Of a DNA stretch of 64,000 nucleotides, positions 54,446 through 63,190 are shown piece after piece. Numbering within the stretch: the stretch's first letter is position 1; each line of letters opens with the position of its first letter. Both the position numbers and the translations under genes were made by a program. The notes beneath the pieces are model-generated. The model did not search any database, was not told where the DNA came from, and saw nothing but the letters and a program-made list of their open reading frames with translations. Origin of the DNA: G963665815 sp942492065 (lineage in GTDB: Bacteria; Cloacimonadota; Cloacimonadia; Cloacimonadales; JAIOQZ01); the NCBI GenBank assembly GCA_942492065.1, contig CALODV010000014.1:434001-498000 (forward strand). The letters are read 5' to 3'.

Positions 54446-55336
54446 ATGAAGATAGCATTTGCCAGCGGGAAAGGCGGTACTGGAAAAACTACCGTCTCTG
54501 CTAATCTGAGTCAGCTTCTTGCTCAATCGGTATCTATAGTCCATGTAGATCTGGATGTTGAAGAGCCTGATTCAGGTCTTTTTATAAGCCTGCCCCTGCA
54601 ACAAACAATTCAAGTTAACAAATATGTCCCTGATTGGGATAGTACTAAATGCACTTTCTGTGGTAAATGCAGTAAAATGTGTAATTTCAATGCCGTACTG
54701 AATATTACAACTAGAATTATTATCTTAAATGAATTATGTCACAGCTGCTTTGCCTGTTCTGATTTATGCCCTGAAAATGCTCTGGAAATGAAACCGATAA
54801 CAATCGGACAACTGAATCTCTTTAGTGATAATAGTAATCTTCAATTTGTAGAAGGTAAACTGAATATTGGTGAAGAACAAGCAGTTCCGTTGATAAAGCA
54901 GGCATTTGACTTTATCGAGGGCAATTACAGTAAAGACTCACTGGTAATTCTGGATTCTCCTCCCGGAACTTCATGTCCTTTTATTGAAACAGCCAGGAAC
55001 TCGGATTACATTATGCTGGTTACTGAACCAACTCCACTTGGGCTTCACGATCTTGATCTTGCGGTTAAAACTGTTCAGGAACTTAATAAACCATTCAGTA
55101 TAATCATCAATAAAAATGATCCCGAGAACGCAATAATTGAAGATTACTGTACTGAAAAAGGTATCGAGATTGCAGGAAGAATACCATTCGATAAAAAAGC
55201 AGCTGAGAATTATTCAGATGGAAAACTTATACACTCTGTGACTGATGAAATCAAAACAGGATTTGAAAAACTGCTGCAGAAAATTAACAAACTGAAAGGT
55301 AAGTACGATGAAAGAAATAGTAATACTGTCGGGTAA
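54446..55336 (+). CDS. ParA/MinD-type ATPase with inserted ferredoxin domain (first copy)
   Basis: 296 residues. Deviant Walker A GKGGTGKTT (9-17), then two 4Fe-4S motifs inserted in the fold: CTFCGKCSKMC (about 70) and CHSCFACSDLCPENA (about 100). The switch region DSPPGTSCPF and VTEPTPLGLHDLDL complete the family signature. Members of this Mrp/NBP35-like group probably carry or insert Fe-S clusters in an ATP-dependent manner. Its 3' end overlaps the next ATPase gene by 29 bases, implying translational coupling. Confidence 0.92.
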   Translation: MKIAFASGKGGTGKTTVSANLSQLLAQSVSIVHVDLDVEEPDSGLFISLPLQQTIQVNKYVPDWDSTKCTFCGKCSKMCNFNAVLNITTRIIILNELCHSCFACSDLCPENALEMKPITIGQLNLFSDNSNLQFVEGKLNIGEEQAVPLIKQAFDFIEGNYSKDSLVILDSPPGTSCPFIETARNSDYIMLVTEPTPLGLHDLDLAVKTVQELNKPFSIIINKNDPENAIIEDYCTEKGIEIAGRIPFDKKAAENYSDGKLIHSVTDEIKTGFEKLLQKINKLKGKYDERNSNTVG

Positions 55337-56195
55337 AGGTGGTACAGGTAAAACGTCATTGTCTGCATCTTTTGCTGTTATCGCCGGACAGAAGGCTGTT
55401 GTTGCAGATTGTGATGTTGATGCAGCAAACCTTCATCTGCTGTTGAAGCCTGATTTCTCTAACAAAGATGATTTTTTCAGCGGTTATAAAGCGGTAATTG
55501 ATCAATCTAAGTGTATTGAATGCGGCAAATGTCAGGAAGTTTGTAAATTCGAAGCGGTCAGTCATATTGATCAATATACAGTAGACCTGCTTAGCTGTGA
55601 AGGATGTGGGTATTGTGCTGAAGTCTGTCCTCAGAAGGCTGTTAAGATGGAGTTACAGAATATTGGAAACATATATTCGTCCACTACCGGGTATGGCTTT
55701 CCAATGATTCATGCTTTTCTGGCGATTGGAGCTGACAATTCCGGCAAACTTGTCGCAGAAGTTAAGAAAAGAGCTAGAGTAAAAGCAGATGAAACCGGTA
55801 TTGATCTTATTATTGCAGACGGTTCTCCTGGAATAGGGTGTCCGGTAGTTTCATCACTTTCCGGAGCTGACTATATCGTAATTGTTACCGAACCTACTGT
55901 GTCTGGTATTCACGATCTTAAGAGGCTTTTTGAGTTGATCAGAAAGTTTGGGATTCCAGCAGGTTGTATTGTCAATAAGTTTGACCTGAACCTAGATAAA
56001 ACTGCATTACTTAAGGATTACTGTAAGGACCAGGGTATAAACATGTTAGCAGAAGTACCGTACGATATGTCTTTCCCCAAAGCATTGAACAACCTGAAAA
56101 CACCTTATGAATACTGTTCAGAAGACATCAAAGAAATAATAAAAGATTCATGGAATAGGATTTACAAATTATTATATCCCGAGGAGGATAAATGA
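55308..56195 (+). CDS. ParA/MinD-type ATPase with inserted ferredoxin domain (second copy)
   Basis: 295 residues, paralogue of the previous gene: GKGGTGKTS (8-16), CIECGKCQEVC and CEGCGYCAEVCPQKA cluster motifs, DGSPGIGCPV and VTEPTVSGIHDLKR. The two probably form a heterodimer, as suggested by the gene overlap and by the paired arrangement seen in other genomes (established for the family's gene order, not for this organism). The stop overlaps the next ATG by four bases. Confidence 0.92.
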   Translation: MKEIVILSGKGGTGKTSLSASFAVIAGQKAVVADCDVDAANLHLLLKPDFSNKDDFFSGYKAVIDQSKCIECGKCQEVCKFEAVSHIDQYTVDLLSCEGCGYCAEVCPQKAVKMELQNIGNIYSSTTGYGFPMIHAFLAIGADNSGKLVAEVKKRARVKADETGIDLIIADGSPGIGCPVVSSLSGADYIVIVTEPTVSGIHDLKRLFELIRKFGIPAGCIVNKFDLNLDKTALLKDYCKDQGINMLAEVPYDMSFPKALNNLKTPYEYCSEDIKEIIKDSWNRIYKLLYPEEDK

Positions 56196-56536
56196 AAATA
56201 CTTTTTACAGCAAAAGGCAAAGATTGGAGTTCAGAGATAGATCCAAGATTTGGCAGAGCCGAATACTTGTGTATTGTGGATAGTGATACAGACGTAATGG
56301 AAGTTATAGACAACACAGAAGTAAGTCAGTATGAACATGGGGCAGGACCAAAAACTGCAGAAAAAATATCTAACACGGCTATTGATGCAATTGTAACAGG
56401 AAATGGTCCGGGGAGAAGTGCTGCAATGGTTCTCCAACACATGAACTTGAAGATTTACGTTGGTGCGGCAGGCAAAACTGTTAAAGAAGCGTACGAAATG
56501 CACAAGAACAATGAATTGAATGAGTTTATATTGTAA
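56192..56536 (+). CDS. NifX/NifB-C-terminal-like protein (second copy)
   Basis: 114 residues of the same fold as the gene at 54093: MKILFTAKGKDWSSEIDPRFGRAEYLCIVD, then HGAGPKTAEKI and VTGNGPGRSAAMVL. It ends the operon UPF0251 - NifX - ATPase - ATPase - NifX. GAGGAGG precedes the ATG, which overlaps the ATPase stop (ATGA). The two NifX proteins are divergent and probably have separate roles. Confidence 0.9.
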   Translation: MKILFTAKGKDWSSEIDPRFGRAEYLCIVDSDTDVMEVIDNTEVSQYEHGAGPKTAEKISNTAIDAIVTGNGPGRSAAMVLQHMNLKIYVGAAGKTVKEAYEMHKNNELNEFIL

Positions 56537-56579
56537 TTCAGAATTCTATCTGCTATCGGAATATTTATTATTTTCGTTG

Positions 56580-56610
56580 ACAGGAGTCTTGTGACTCCTG
56601 TTTACTTTTT
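56580..56610 (+). terminator. Terminator of the UPF0251 operon
   Basis: ACAGGAGTC / GACTCCTGT, 9-bp stem with a TTGT loop, followed by TTACTTTTT. Confidence 0.88.
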
Positions 56611-56690
56611 GAGTCGTTAATGTAACATAATGCAATTACTAAACATAAAACAAATTACTGAAAAAATGATAGGTATTCGGAGGTTGATAA

Positions 56691-57356
56691 GTGCTCAGAC
56701 CAATTCTTCTTGTTGTCATATTTCTGACTGTCCAGTTAATCACGGCTGCTGAGGTCGATGTTGAACAGACTTTTCTTAGTGCCGGGTTGGTTGATGTTTC
56801 AAGTATCGCTCCTGACATTAAAGTTAAGCTTGTTAATTCAAGCAGAAAATGGAATGTATTTAAACAGGATTTTTACGGGGGTCTGGAAAAAGCATACTTA
56901 CTCGAGGCTGTGGCAGTTAAACTTGCTGAAGCTCAGAAGATTCTAAGCTCTAAATACAAGGGATATCGTCTTCTTATAATGGATGCTGCCAGACCTAATT
57001 CAGTATCGAAGGTCATGTATCAAGAAGTTAAGGGAACAGAGTTTGAAGTATTTGTTGCAAACCCCAGTACCGGATCAATGCATAATTATGGGGCAGCAGT
57101 GGATATAACCATTATTGACTCAGAGGGCAAAATGCTGGATATGGGATTCAATCCTTTTTACAGCACGAAAACGGGAGTGATACTTTCATATGTTTGGAGT
57201 AAGATCAGAAAGCTGACTGATGAACAGAAATCCAACAGGGGGTTATTGAAGCGTATAATGGTTCAAGCAGGATTTCACCCCCTCAAACATGAATGGTGGC
57301 ATTTCAATGGATTCACTAAAGCTTATACCAGAAAGAATTTCAAAATGATTATGTAA
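56691..57356 (+). CDS. VanX-like D-alanyl-D-alanine dipeptidase (peptidase M15D)
   Basis: 221 residues. A signal peptide (1-19) places it in the periplasm. Zinc-peptidase motifs are present: SMHNYGAAVDIT (about 128-139, SxHxxGxAxD) and EWWHF (about 200-204). Substrate-binding MDAARPNSVSKVMY lies near 100. The start is GTG, chosen for the GGAGG 7 bases upstream. Hydrolyses D-Ala-D-Ala or related muropeptide dipeptides, probably for cell-wall recycling rather than vancomycin resistance, since no vanHA or vanRS genes are nearby. Confidence 0.9.
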   Translation: MLRPILLVVIFLTVQLITAAEVDVEQTFLSAGLVDVSSIAPDIKVKLVNSSRKWNVFKQDFYGGLEKAYLLEAVAVKLAEAQKILSSKYKGYRLLIMDAARPNSVSKVMYQEVKGTEFEVFVANPSTGSMHNYGAAVDITIIDSEGKMLDMGFNPFYSTKTGVILSYVWSKIRKLTDEQKSNRGLLKRIMVQAGFHPLKHEWWHFNGFTKAYTRKNFKMIM

Positions 57357-57395
57357 AGTATAGCAGCATAATTTTCATAAAAAATATTCTACCTA

Positions 57396-58244
57396 TTACA
57401 CAGAATGTCGCTTATCCTCCATTATGTACTTTACAACACTGTCATCATCATTTCTGCCAATAACTTTCTCTGCAGCATCTTTGATTTCCTGAACAGCGTT
57501 TCCTATTGCAATACCTTTATCTGCATTTTGAATCATTTTCAGATCATTCATATTATCCCCGAAAACTATTGTTTCAAAATTTTCCATATCTGTGATTTTC
57601 TTTAACTGCTCAATAGCTTTATCTTTAGAGGAATCAATATGGTGACATGTTAACCAGGCATTGCCGGGACTATAAGGATTATCTATAAGGTGAATTTCCA
57701 TTTTTTGGCTGTATTTCAGTTTCAGAATACTATACAAATCGGACAGAGCTTCAGCGGAATTGATAATACTAAAGCAGATTGTTTTAAGTCTAAGTAACTC
57801 GTCATCCGGAATCATGGATCTTAGTCTTTTATCTTTATTCTCAATTCTGTTGTTAACGTACCATTTTACTCCTGGCAAAGCAGATTCAGGATAAAACAAA
57901 AGATCTTGTTCACCATCAAATGATGAAACGAAAACGGGATGATTCATTTCGTGGCAGATTTTAAGTACACCAGAGGCGACATCGTTATCAATAGCATTGA
58001 CATACAGATGTTCTCCTGTATTGAAATCTGAGATGAAAGAACCGTTAAATTCTATTATTGGAAGCTGCAGCTTCAATCCGGAAAGTATTTGTTTTATTGA
58101 TGCGTAACTTCTGGCACTGGCAACTGTGAAGCACAGTCCCTCAGAAATCATTAGATTAATGTGTTTTCTTGAGAAACAAGATAACTGACCATCATCATTC
58201 AATAGAGTATGGTCAAGATCAGATATATATAGTTTCTTATTCAT
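57396..58244 (-). CDS. Cof-type HAD-superfamily phosphatase
   Basis: 282 residues. HAD motif I DLDHTLLN (8-15; nucleophile Asp at 8), motif II SARSYA, a type-IIB cap, and motif IV VFGDNMNDLKM near 226 with DKGIAIGNAV. Acts on sugar phosphates or flavin/nucleotide phosphates; exact substrate unknown. The ATG at 58244 is preferred over an in-frame TTG at 58265, since the fold begins right after it. Cytoplasmic. Confidence 0.92.
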   Translation of the reverse strand: MNKKLYISDLDHTLLNDDGQLSCFSRKHINLMISEGLCFTVASARSYASIKQILSGLKLQLPIIEFNGSFISDFNTGEHLYVNAIDNDVASGVLKICHEMNHPVFVSSFDGEQDLLFYPESALPGVKWYVNNRIENKDKRLRSMIPDDELLRLKTICFSIINSAEALSDLYSILKLKYSQKMEIHLIDNPYSPGNAWLTCHHIDSSKDKAIEQLKKITDMENFETIVFGDNMNDLKMIQNADKGIAIGNAVQEIKDAAEKVIGRNDDDSVVKYIMEDKRHSV

Positions 58245-58289
58245 GAAATAGCCTTTTTTCTGCAAAAAGTATTAAGCATTCACTTCGAG

Positions 58290-60194
58290 TCAACATGGAA
58301 TTGAGATTTCCATGGTAGTTCCTTTATCGGGTTCACTATAACATTTTAATGTACCATTATGATTTTCGATGAACTCGCGTGCCAGAACCAGACCAAGTCC
58401 GAAACCTCTTTCCTTGTCTGTACCATTAGTAGAAAACAAAATATCTGAGTTAAAAAGCTTCTCTATGTCTTCGTTTTTGATACCTATTCCTTGGTCAATA
58501 ACTCTTATATTAACATGGTTTTCGTTTTTTGCTGCTGTAATTGTAATTGCTTTGCCCGGAATGGAGAATTTTATGGCATTGTTGATGAGGTTACGCATAA
58601 CAGACTGGATCATTTGCTTGTCAGCGTATATAAATGTTTCACTACAGCACTCAACATTGATCTCTATTCCTTTGTCTTTAGCATTTGGTTCAAGTAAGAA
58701 AACAGCTTCATCAATAAGATTGCAAAGGTTAATTTCTTTAGTATTCATCTGCAGGTTATCAGTTTGAACTCTTGCCCATTCAAGTAAGTTTTCAAAGAAG
58801 TTTATAACCTTAGAAAGCATAATGTTACCCGTTCTAAGATATTCCTTTTTCTCCGAGTCACTGAAAGAATCATAATATTCATTCAGGGATTCCATTGTTG
58901 TTAGAAGGGTTTGAAATGGATTTCGAACATCATGAGCAATTACAGACATCATTCTGTCTTTAGTTTTAACCATATTATGAAGTTTTTCATTCAAGCATTC
59001 AAGATTATTCTTCTGCAGATATATTTCATCATAGGCTTCTGCCAGTTTGGAATTTAGCTCTTCAAGCTCAAGATTCTTTTTCTTGTATATTTCCTTTTCC
59101 TTTTCAGATTGTTCATATTCATAAAGAACTTTGAATCTTGCCTGTTGTTCAGCAATTTTCTGATTAAAACTTTTTTGGTTGAATGCAATGATCTCTTCCT
59201 GCATTTCAGCAACTTTTTTCCAATTCTCCTGATCTTTAAATATAGGAATTGAAACCTCAAGCAGGGTAGTATAGTTCATGTCTGACTTATCAATTGAATC
59301 TATGCAATTATCGAAGAGTTCTCTTGCTTCTGTAAATTTTTTCCTTCTGACAAGTGACTTGATTGTATTTGCACATAAGGCATAATAGTGGAAGGTTTTG
59401 TTGTATTTTTTTTCAAGTTTCCATGCTTCTTCAAGTTCCTTTACAGCAGTTTCATCTGGATTGTGATTGAGCTTAACAGCAAGGAGATTATTGTAGATCA
59501 GTCCCAGAACTTCGTCATTGTTCAAATTCCTGGTTTCATAAATTGTTTTAGCCTGATACATGGTACTTAGTGAATCCGTGCTTTTTCCTAATTTATGCAG
59601 TATTACTCCCTTGTTAAGTGAAGCTCTGCAAAAAAGAAACCAGTTCTCTTTCTGTTCATAATGTTCAAGTATTCTATCAATAATATTTGTGGATGTTTCC
59701 AGGTCTCCAAGATGATTGTAAATACCGGCAATATTGTTCAGCAGCATAATTTTGAACTCATCATTGCAGCAATTGTTTTCAGGTGCATTGTATGCTTCGT
59801 TGAAGTATTGCAAAGCTAGAGACCAGTCACTTTGTCTAATAGCAAAAAGTCCCATAGTGCTGAGAATTCGGCATCGGCACTCAGTGAACTGTCCTGTCTG
59901 TTCAGATAAATCTAAAGCTTCTTTTGATAATTGCATTCCAAGCTTGGTATTATTTCCATTAATATACAGGAAACTTTTGGTTGTCAGAATGAGTATTTTG
60001 AATGAAATTCTTGATTCTTCACTGATTTCAAGAAGCACCGATTCAGCATCATAAATCAATTCAAGTGCTTGATCGAAGTTTGAATTACTTTTTGTAACCA
60101 CTTGAATAGAATTTCGACAAAGATCAATAATTTTGTTTTGATTTATATCTTTAGCATATTTTTTCTGGAATAGATCGAAGAATATAGTATTCAT
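58290..60194 (-). CDS. TPR-sensor histidine kinase (tandem copy 1)
   Basis: 634 residues, no signal peptide or membrane helix. TPR-like helix pairs (about 20-330) lead into a coiled coil (about 340-410). The HisKA phospho-acceptor is His in MMSVIAHDVRNPFQTLL (about 417), and the HATPase ends with RNLINNAIKFS, DQGIGI and ERGFGLGLVLAREF. A cytosolic orphan kinase; the TPR part probably senses a protein or peptide partner. Paralogue of the next gene in the same order and strand. Confidence 0.92.
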   Translation of the reverse strand: MNTIFFDLFQKKYAKDINQNKIIDLCRNSIQVVTKSNSNFDQALELIYDAESVLLEISEESRISFKILILTTKSFLYINGNNTKLGMQLSKEALDLSEQTGQFTECRCRILSTMGLFAIRQSDWSLALQYFNEAYNAPENNCCNDEFKIMLLNNIAGIYNHLGDLETSTNIIDRILEHYEQKENWFLFCRASLNKGVILHKLGKSTDSLSTMYQAKTIYETRNLNNDEVLGLIYNNLLAVKLNHNPDETAVKELEEAWKLEKKYNKTFHYYALCANTIKSLVRRKKFTEARELFDNCIDSIDKSDMNYTTLLEVSIPIFKDQENWKKVAEMQEEIIAFNQKSFNQKIAEQQARFKVLYEYEQSEKEKEIYKKKNLELEELNSKLAEAYDEIYLQKNNLECLNEKLHNMVKTKDRMMSVIAHDVRNPFQTLLTTMESLNEYYDSFSDSEKKEYLRTGNIMLSKVINFFENLLEWARVQTDNLQMNTKEINLCNLIDEAVFLLEPNAKDKGIEINVECCSETFIYADKQMIQSVMRNLINNAIKFSIPGKAITITAAKNENHVNIRVIDQGIGIKNEDIEKLFNSDILFSTNGTDKERGFGLGLVLAREFIENHNGTLKCYSEPDKGTTMEISIPC

Positions 60195-60334
60195 CTGAAC
60201 TCCACATGGTATATTAAAACATTGTATTTACATTGTACAATAAGTCAGAACACTAATAAAATAGTCAACAACTGAATGTAAAATGATGTGAAAGATATCT
60301 TGTGATAAGAAGCCATTAGAGAATCGTCTGAGGA

Positions 60335-62257
60335 TTACATATACTTCCTGAGTGCATTGCAACATGGAATTTTGGCAGTCATTGTTGTTCCTTCTCCGGG
60401 AGTACTTTTACATTCGAGGGTTCCATTGTGTTTTTTTATGAACTCTTTGATAAGGACAAGTCCAATACCAAATCCTCGCTCTTTATCTGTACCGTTCTGC
60501 GAATATAGAACCTCCGGATCAAAAATCTTTGCAATATCCTCTTCCGAGATTCCGGTGCCTTCATCAATGATACTCATATGAGTTATATTATCAACACTGA
60601 ATGCTTTGATGATAATTTTCTTATCAGTATATGAGAACTTGATAGCATTGTTAATAAGGTTTCTGATTACAGATTGGATCATATGCAGATCAGCACAAAA
60701 TACTATTTCTTTTTCATAATCCCTTACAACTGTCAACCTTTTGGATTTTATTCTATCTTCAGCCAGATACAGTACATCATCAATTATTTTATTCAGTTTA
60801 AGCTTTACAAAATTTGTTTTAAGAGTGTCTGTTTGTATTCTTGCCCATTCCAGAAGATTCTCGAAGAAATCTATCAGCTTATGCAGCATCTCATTACTTT
60901 TATGCAGGTATTTCTTCTTCTCTGAATCAGTAAAATCATCGTAATAATCTGTAAGACTTTCCATAGTGGTCAGTAGGTTTTGAAATGGATTTCTCACATC
61001 ATGTGCAATCACAGAGAACATTCTGTCTTTATGGGCTATCATATTTTGCAGTTGCTCATTCAGGCTTATAAGACTGTCTTTCTGATTAATAACTTCTTCG
61101 TTTACCTGGGATAGTTTTTCATTAAGTGAAGCTAATTCGATGTTTTTCAGACGATAGATCTCTTTTTCATTTTCACTTTTCTCGAATTCATATATTGCCT
61201 TAAATTTAGCCTGCTGTTCCGCAAGAGTATTATTGAAACTCTGATCTTTAAACAATAGAAGTTCATTCTGCAAATCAATTACAGTCTGCAGGTCTCCTTT
61301 TTTCTTGAATAGGATAATTCCAGCCGCAAGTAATTTAGGGTAGTCCAGCATGCTTTCGTTCCTGACCCGTTTTATCTTCTCATTAAAAATTTCCTCAGCT
61401 TCCATTAATTTGTTCTGTCTGATGTATGATCTTATAGTATTGGTAACATGGTTGTAATGGTGATGAGTTCTTCCAATCTCATTTTCTATCTGACGACTTA
61501 CTTCATTCTCCGGATCAACAATAGCATCGGGATAAAGATCAAGCTTAACTGATGCCATATTAGTAAATATCAGACTTTTCATATGAAGATCATTGATGTT
61601 TTCTCTTGTGTAAGTTTCTAAGGTTTTATTTATGGCTTCTAATGCTTCGGAGTACTTATTTTGTTTATGAAGGATTACTCCTTTATTTAAGAGAATTTGA
61701 CAATATGAAATCCACTCATTGTTCTCTTTATAATAGTCAACAACATCATCAATAAGGGTTAACGCAGATTCATAATCACCAATATGGTTATATACACCTG
61801 CCAGATTACTTACCTGCATCATTCTGAAGTTTTTTCCACAGCATACATTCATATCTGCTTTTACAGCTTTCTCAAAGTGATGCAAAGCCAGGGTCCATTC
61901 TCCCTTCTTAGCTGAGAATAGGGCCAGTAAACTCCATATTCTACCTTCACAAATGTGTTTTTGTTCTGATTCGTTAAAGCTATCCAAAGCTCTATGAGCG
62001 TATGTTTCACCAATTGCCATGTTATTATGATACCAATATGCGTATGATACTGAAATCAATGCGAGGATTAATAAGTTTTTGTTTTCATCATCATCAAGAT
62101 TTTCAGCAAGATCAAGGGCAGTAGTTGATGCATCAAGTGCCTGAGAACTATCAGTTAAACAAAGATTTGAAGACTCTCGACATAATTCAACAATTTTTTC
62201 GTGTTTTTCAGTTTTAGCATGCTCATCATTGAAATGATCAAAAAAGACTTTTTCCAT
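60335..62257 (-). CDS. TPR-sensor histidine kinase (tandem copy 2)
   Basis: 640 residues with the same architecture as the previous gene: TPR-like helices (about 15-330), coiled coil with FNNTLAEQQAKFKAIYEFEKSE, His in MFSVIAHDVRNPFQNLL (about 416), HATPase with RNLINNAIKFSYTD and ERGFGIGLVLIKEF. The kinase half is much more similar to copy 1 than the TPR half, so after tandem duplication the sensor parts diverged. No response regulator lies next to either gene. Confidence 0.92.
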   Translation of the reverse strand: MEKVFFDHFNDEHAKTEKHEKIVELCRESSNLCLTDSSQALDASTTALDLAENLDDDENKNLLILALISVSYAYWYHNNMAIGETYAHRALDSFNESEQKHICEGRIWSLLALFSAKKGEWTLALHHFEKAVKADMNVCCGKNFRMMQVSNLAGVYNHIGDYESALTLIDDVVDYYKENNEWISYCQILLNKGVILHKQNKYSEALEAINKTLETYTRENINDLHMKSLIFTNMASVKLDLYPDAIVDPENEVSRQIENEIGRTHHHYNHVTNTIRSYIRQNKLMEAEEIFNEKIKRVRNESMLDYPKLLAAGIILFKKKGDLQTVIDLQNELLLFKDQSFNNTLAEQQAKFKAIYEFEKSENEKEIYRLKNIELASLNEKLSQVNEEVINQKDSLISLNEQLQNMIAHKDRMFSVIAHDVRNPFQNLLTTMESLTDYYDDFTDSEKKKYLHKSNEMLHKLIDFFENLLEWARIQTDTLKTNFVKLKLNKIIDDVLYLAEDRIKSKRLTVVRDYEKEIVFCADLHMIQSVIRNLINNAIKFSYTDKKIIIKAFSVDNITHMSIIDEGTGISEEDIAKIFDPEVLYSQNGTDKERGFGIGLVLIKEFIKKHNGTLECKSTPGEGTTMTAKIPCCNALRKYM

Positions 62258-62374
62258 ATTGGCTCCATGAATATCAAGTTTTCATAAATAATTTAACCTG
62301 AAGGAGTAAATTGTCAATTACCTAAACATTTTTTTACTGAGATTTGTTAATATTATTTGATGCATAAACAGTGT

Positions 62375-63187
62375 TCAGCTGCATAGAAAATCTATCAGTT
62401 CAGAATGTTGTTCAATTTCCTTGAGTTTATTGACTCCGTACAAAGTATATAGCCTATCAAGTTCAATAACCCTTCTCAATTCTGCTCTCAGGATAAACTG
62501 TAACAAACTTTCTCGAGAGTATTTTTCTACAAGTTCAATACCTGAATTATTCCATACAACAGCATCGACAATAATTACTCCAATTGACAAACCTACAGGA
62601 CGCCAATAGGGTGAAAAGTCAATGACAAGCGGACTCTCTGTTTCTGAAAACAGGACATTTCCTCCAAAGTCTCCATGAATTAATTGAGATGAACACTTGA
62701 CTGGTTCAAGACGTGACTTCAAACGCTTTATAACAGGTTGTAAGAAAGGATGGAAATTGAATTCAATTTCTCCCCACACAGCTTTATCTGCCTGCACCCA
62801 GGGATTTTGATCCCTTTTCTGAAAATAGTCAGGTTTTGGAATGTGTTCTATCCCTTGATGGAATTTGATACACAGCTCAATGATTTGATGCCAATCACTG
62901 AATTTGTGCTTTCCATCACAATATTCCCATGCTTGCCAGCCATTGTAGACATATTTATTTTCCGAACTCTTCACAGGTTGCGGCAGTCTCAGATCTGGTA
63001 TATCAATCGTATTATAGAAGTCAGCTATCCAGTTAGTTTCATCATTATCAACAGCTGGTTTGAGAACTATATTGTCCGACCGATAATTCTGGTTTTGCCC
63101 ACCTGTAATAATAACCGGATGAGACGAGCAGCCAAAGGCAGCAAGAACTGTTTCTGACGGAGGAGAGGAACTTGAACAGATCATCAC
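62375..63187 (-). CDS. Phosphotransferase-like protein (APH/TIGR02569-type kinase fold)
   Basis: 270 residues starting with GTG (63187) or ATG (63184). It contains the catalytic loop LIHGDFGGNVLF near 165-176 and VIDFSPYWRP near 182-191, as in the aminoglycoside-phosphotransferase-like family TIGR02569. The protein-kinase-like N-lobe is only partly recognisable. Substrate unknown. It starts 3 bases after the stop of the M55 peptidase gene, so the two are co-transcribed and translationally linked. Confidence 0.75.
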   Translation of the reverse strand: MMICSSSSPPSETVLAAFGCSSHPVIITGGQNQNYRSDNIVLKPAVDNDETNWIADFYNTIDIPDLRLPQPVKSSENKYVYNGWQAWEYCDGKHKFSDWHQIIELCIKFHQGIEHIPKPDYFQKRDQNPWVQADKAVWGEIEFNFHPFLQPVIKRLKSRLEPVKCSSQLIHGDFGGNVLFSETESPLVIDFSPYWRPVGLSIGVIIVDAVVWNNSGIELVEKYSRESLLQFILRAELRRVIELDRLYTLYGVNKLKEIEQHSELIDFLCS

Positions 63188-63190
63188 TCA

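Noticed and set aside
54093..56536. Nitrogen-fixation cluster
   Set aside because: Only NifX-fold and ferredoxin-ParA genes are present, with no nifHDK, nifE or nifB; this set is common in non-fixing anaerobes.
56691..57356. Vancomycin-resistance vanX
   Set aside because: No vanH, vanA, vanR or vanS gene nearby and a signal peptide is present; a cell-wall recycling dipeptidase is more likely.
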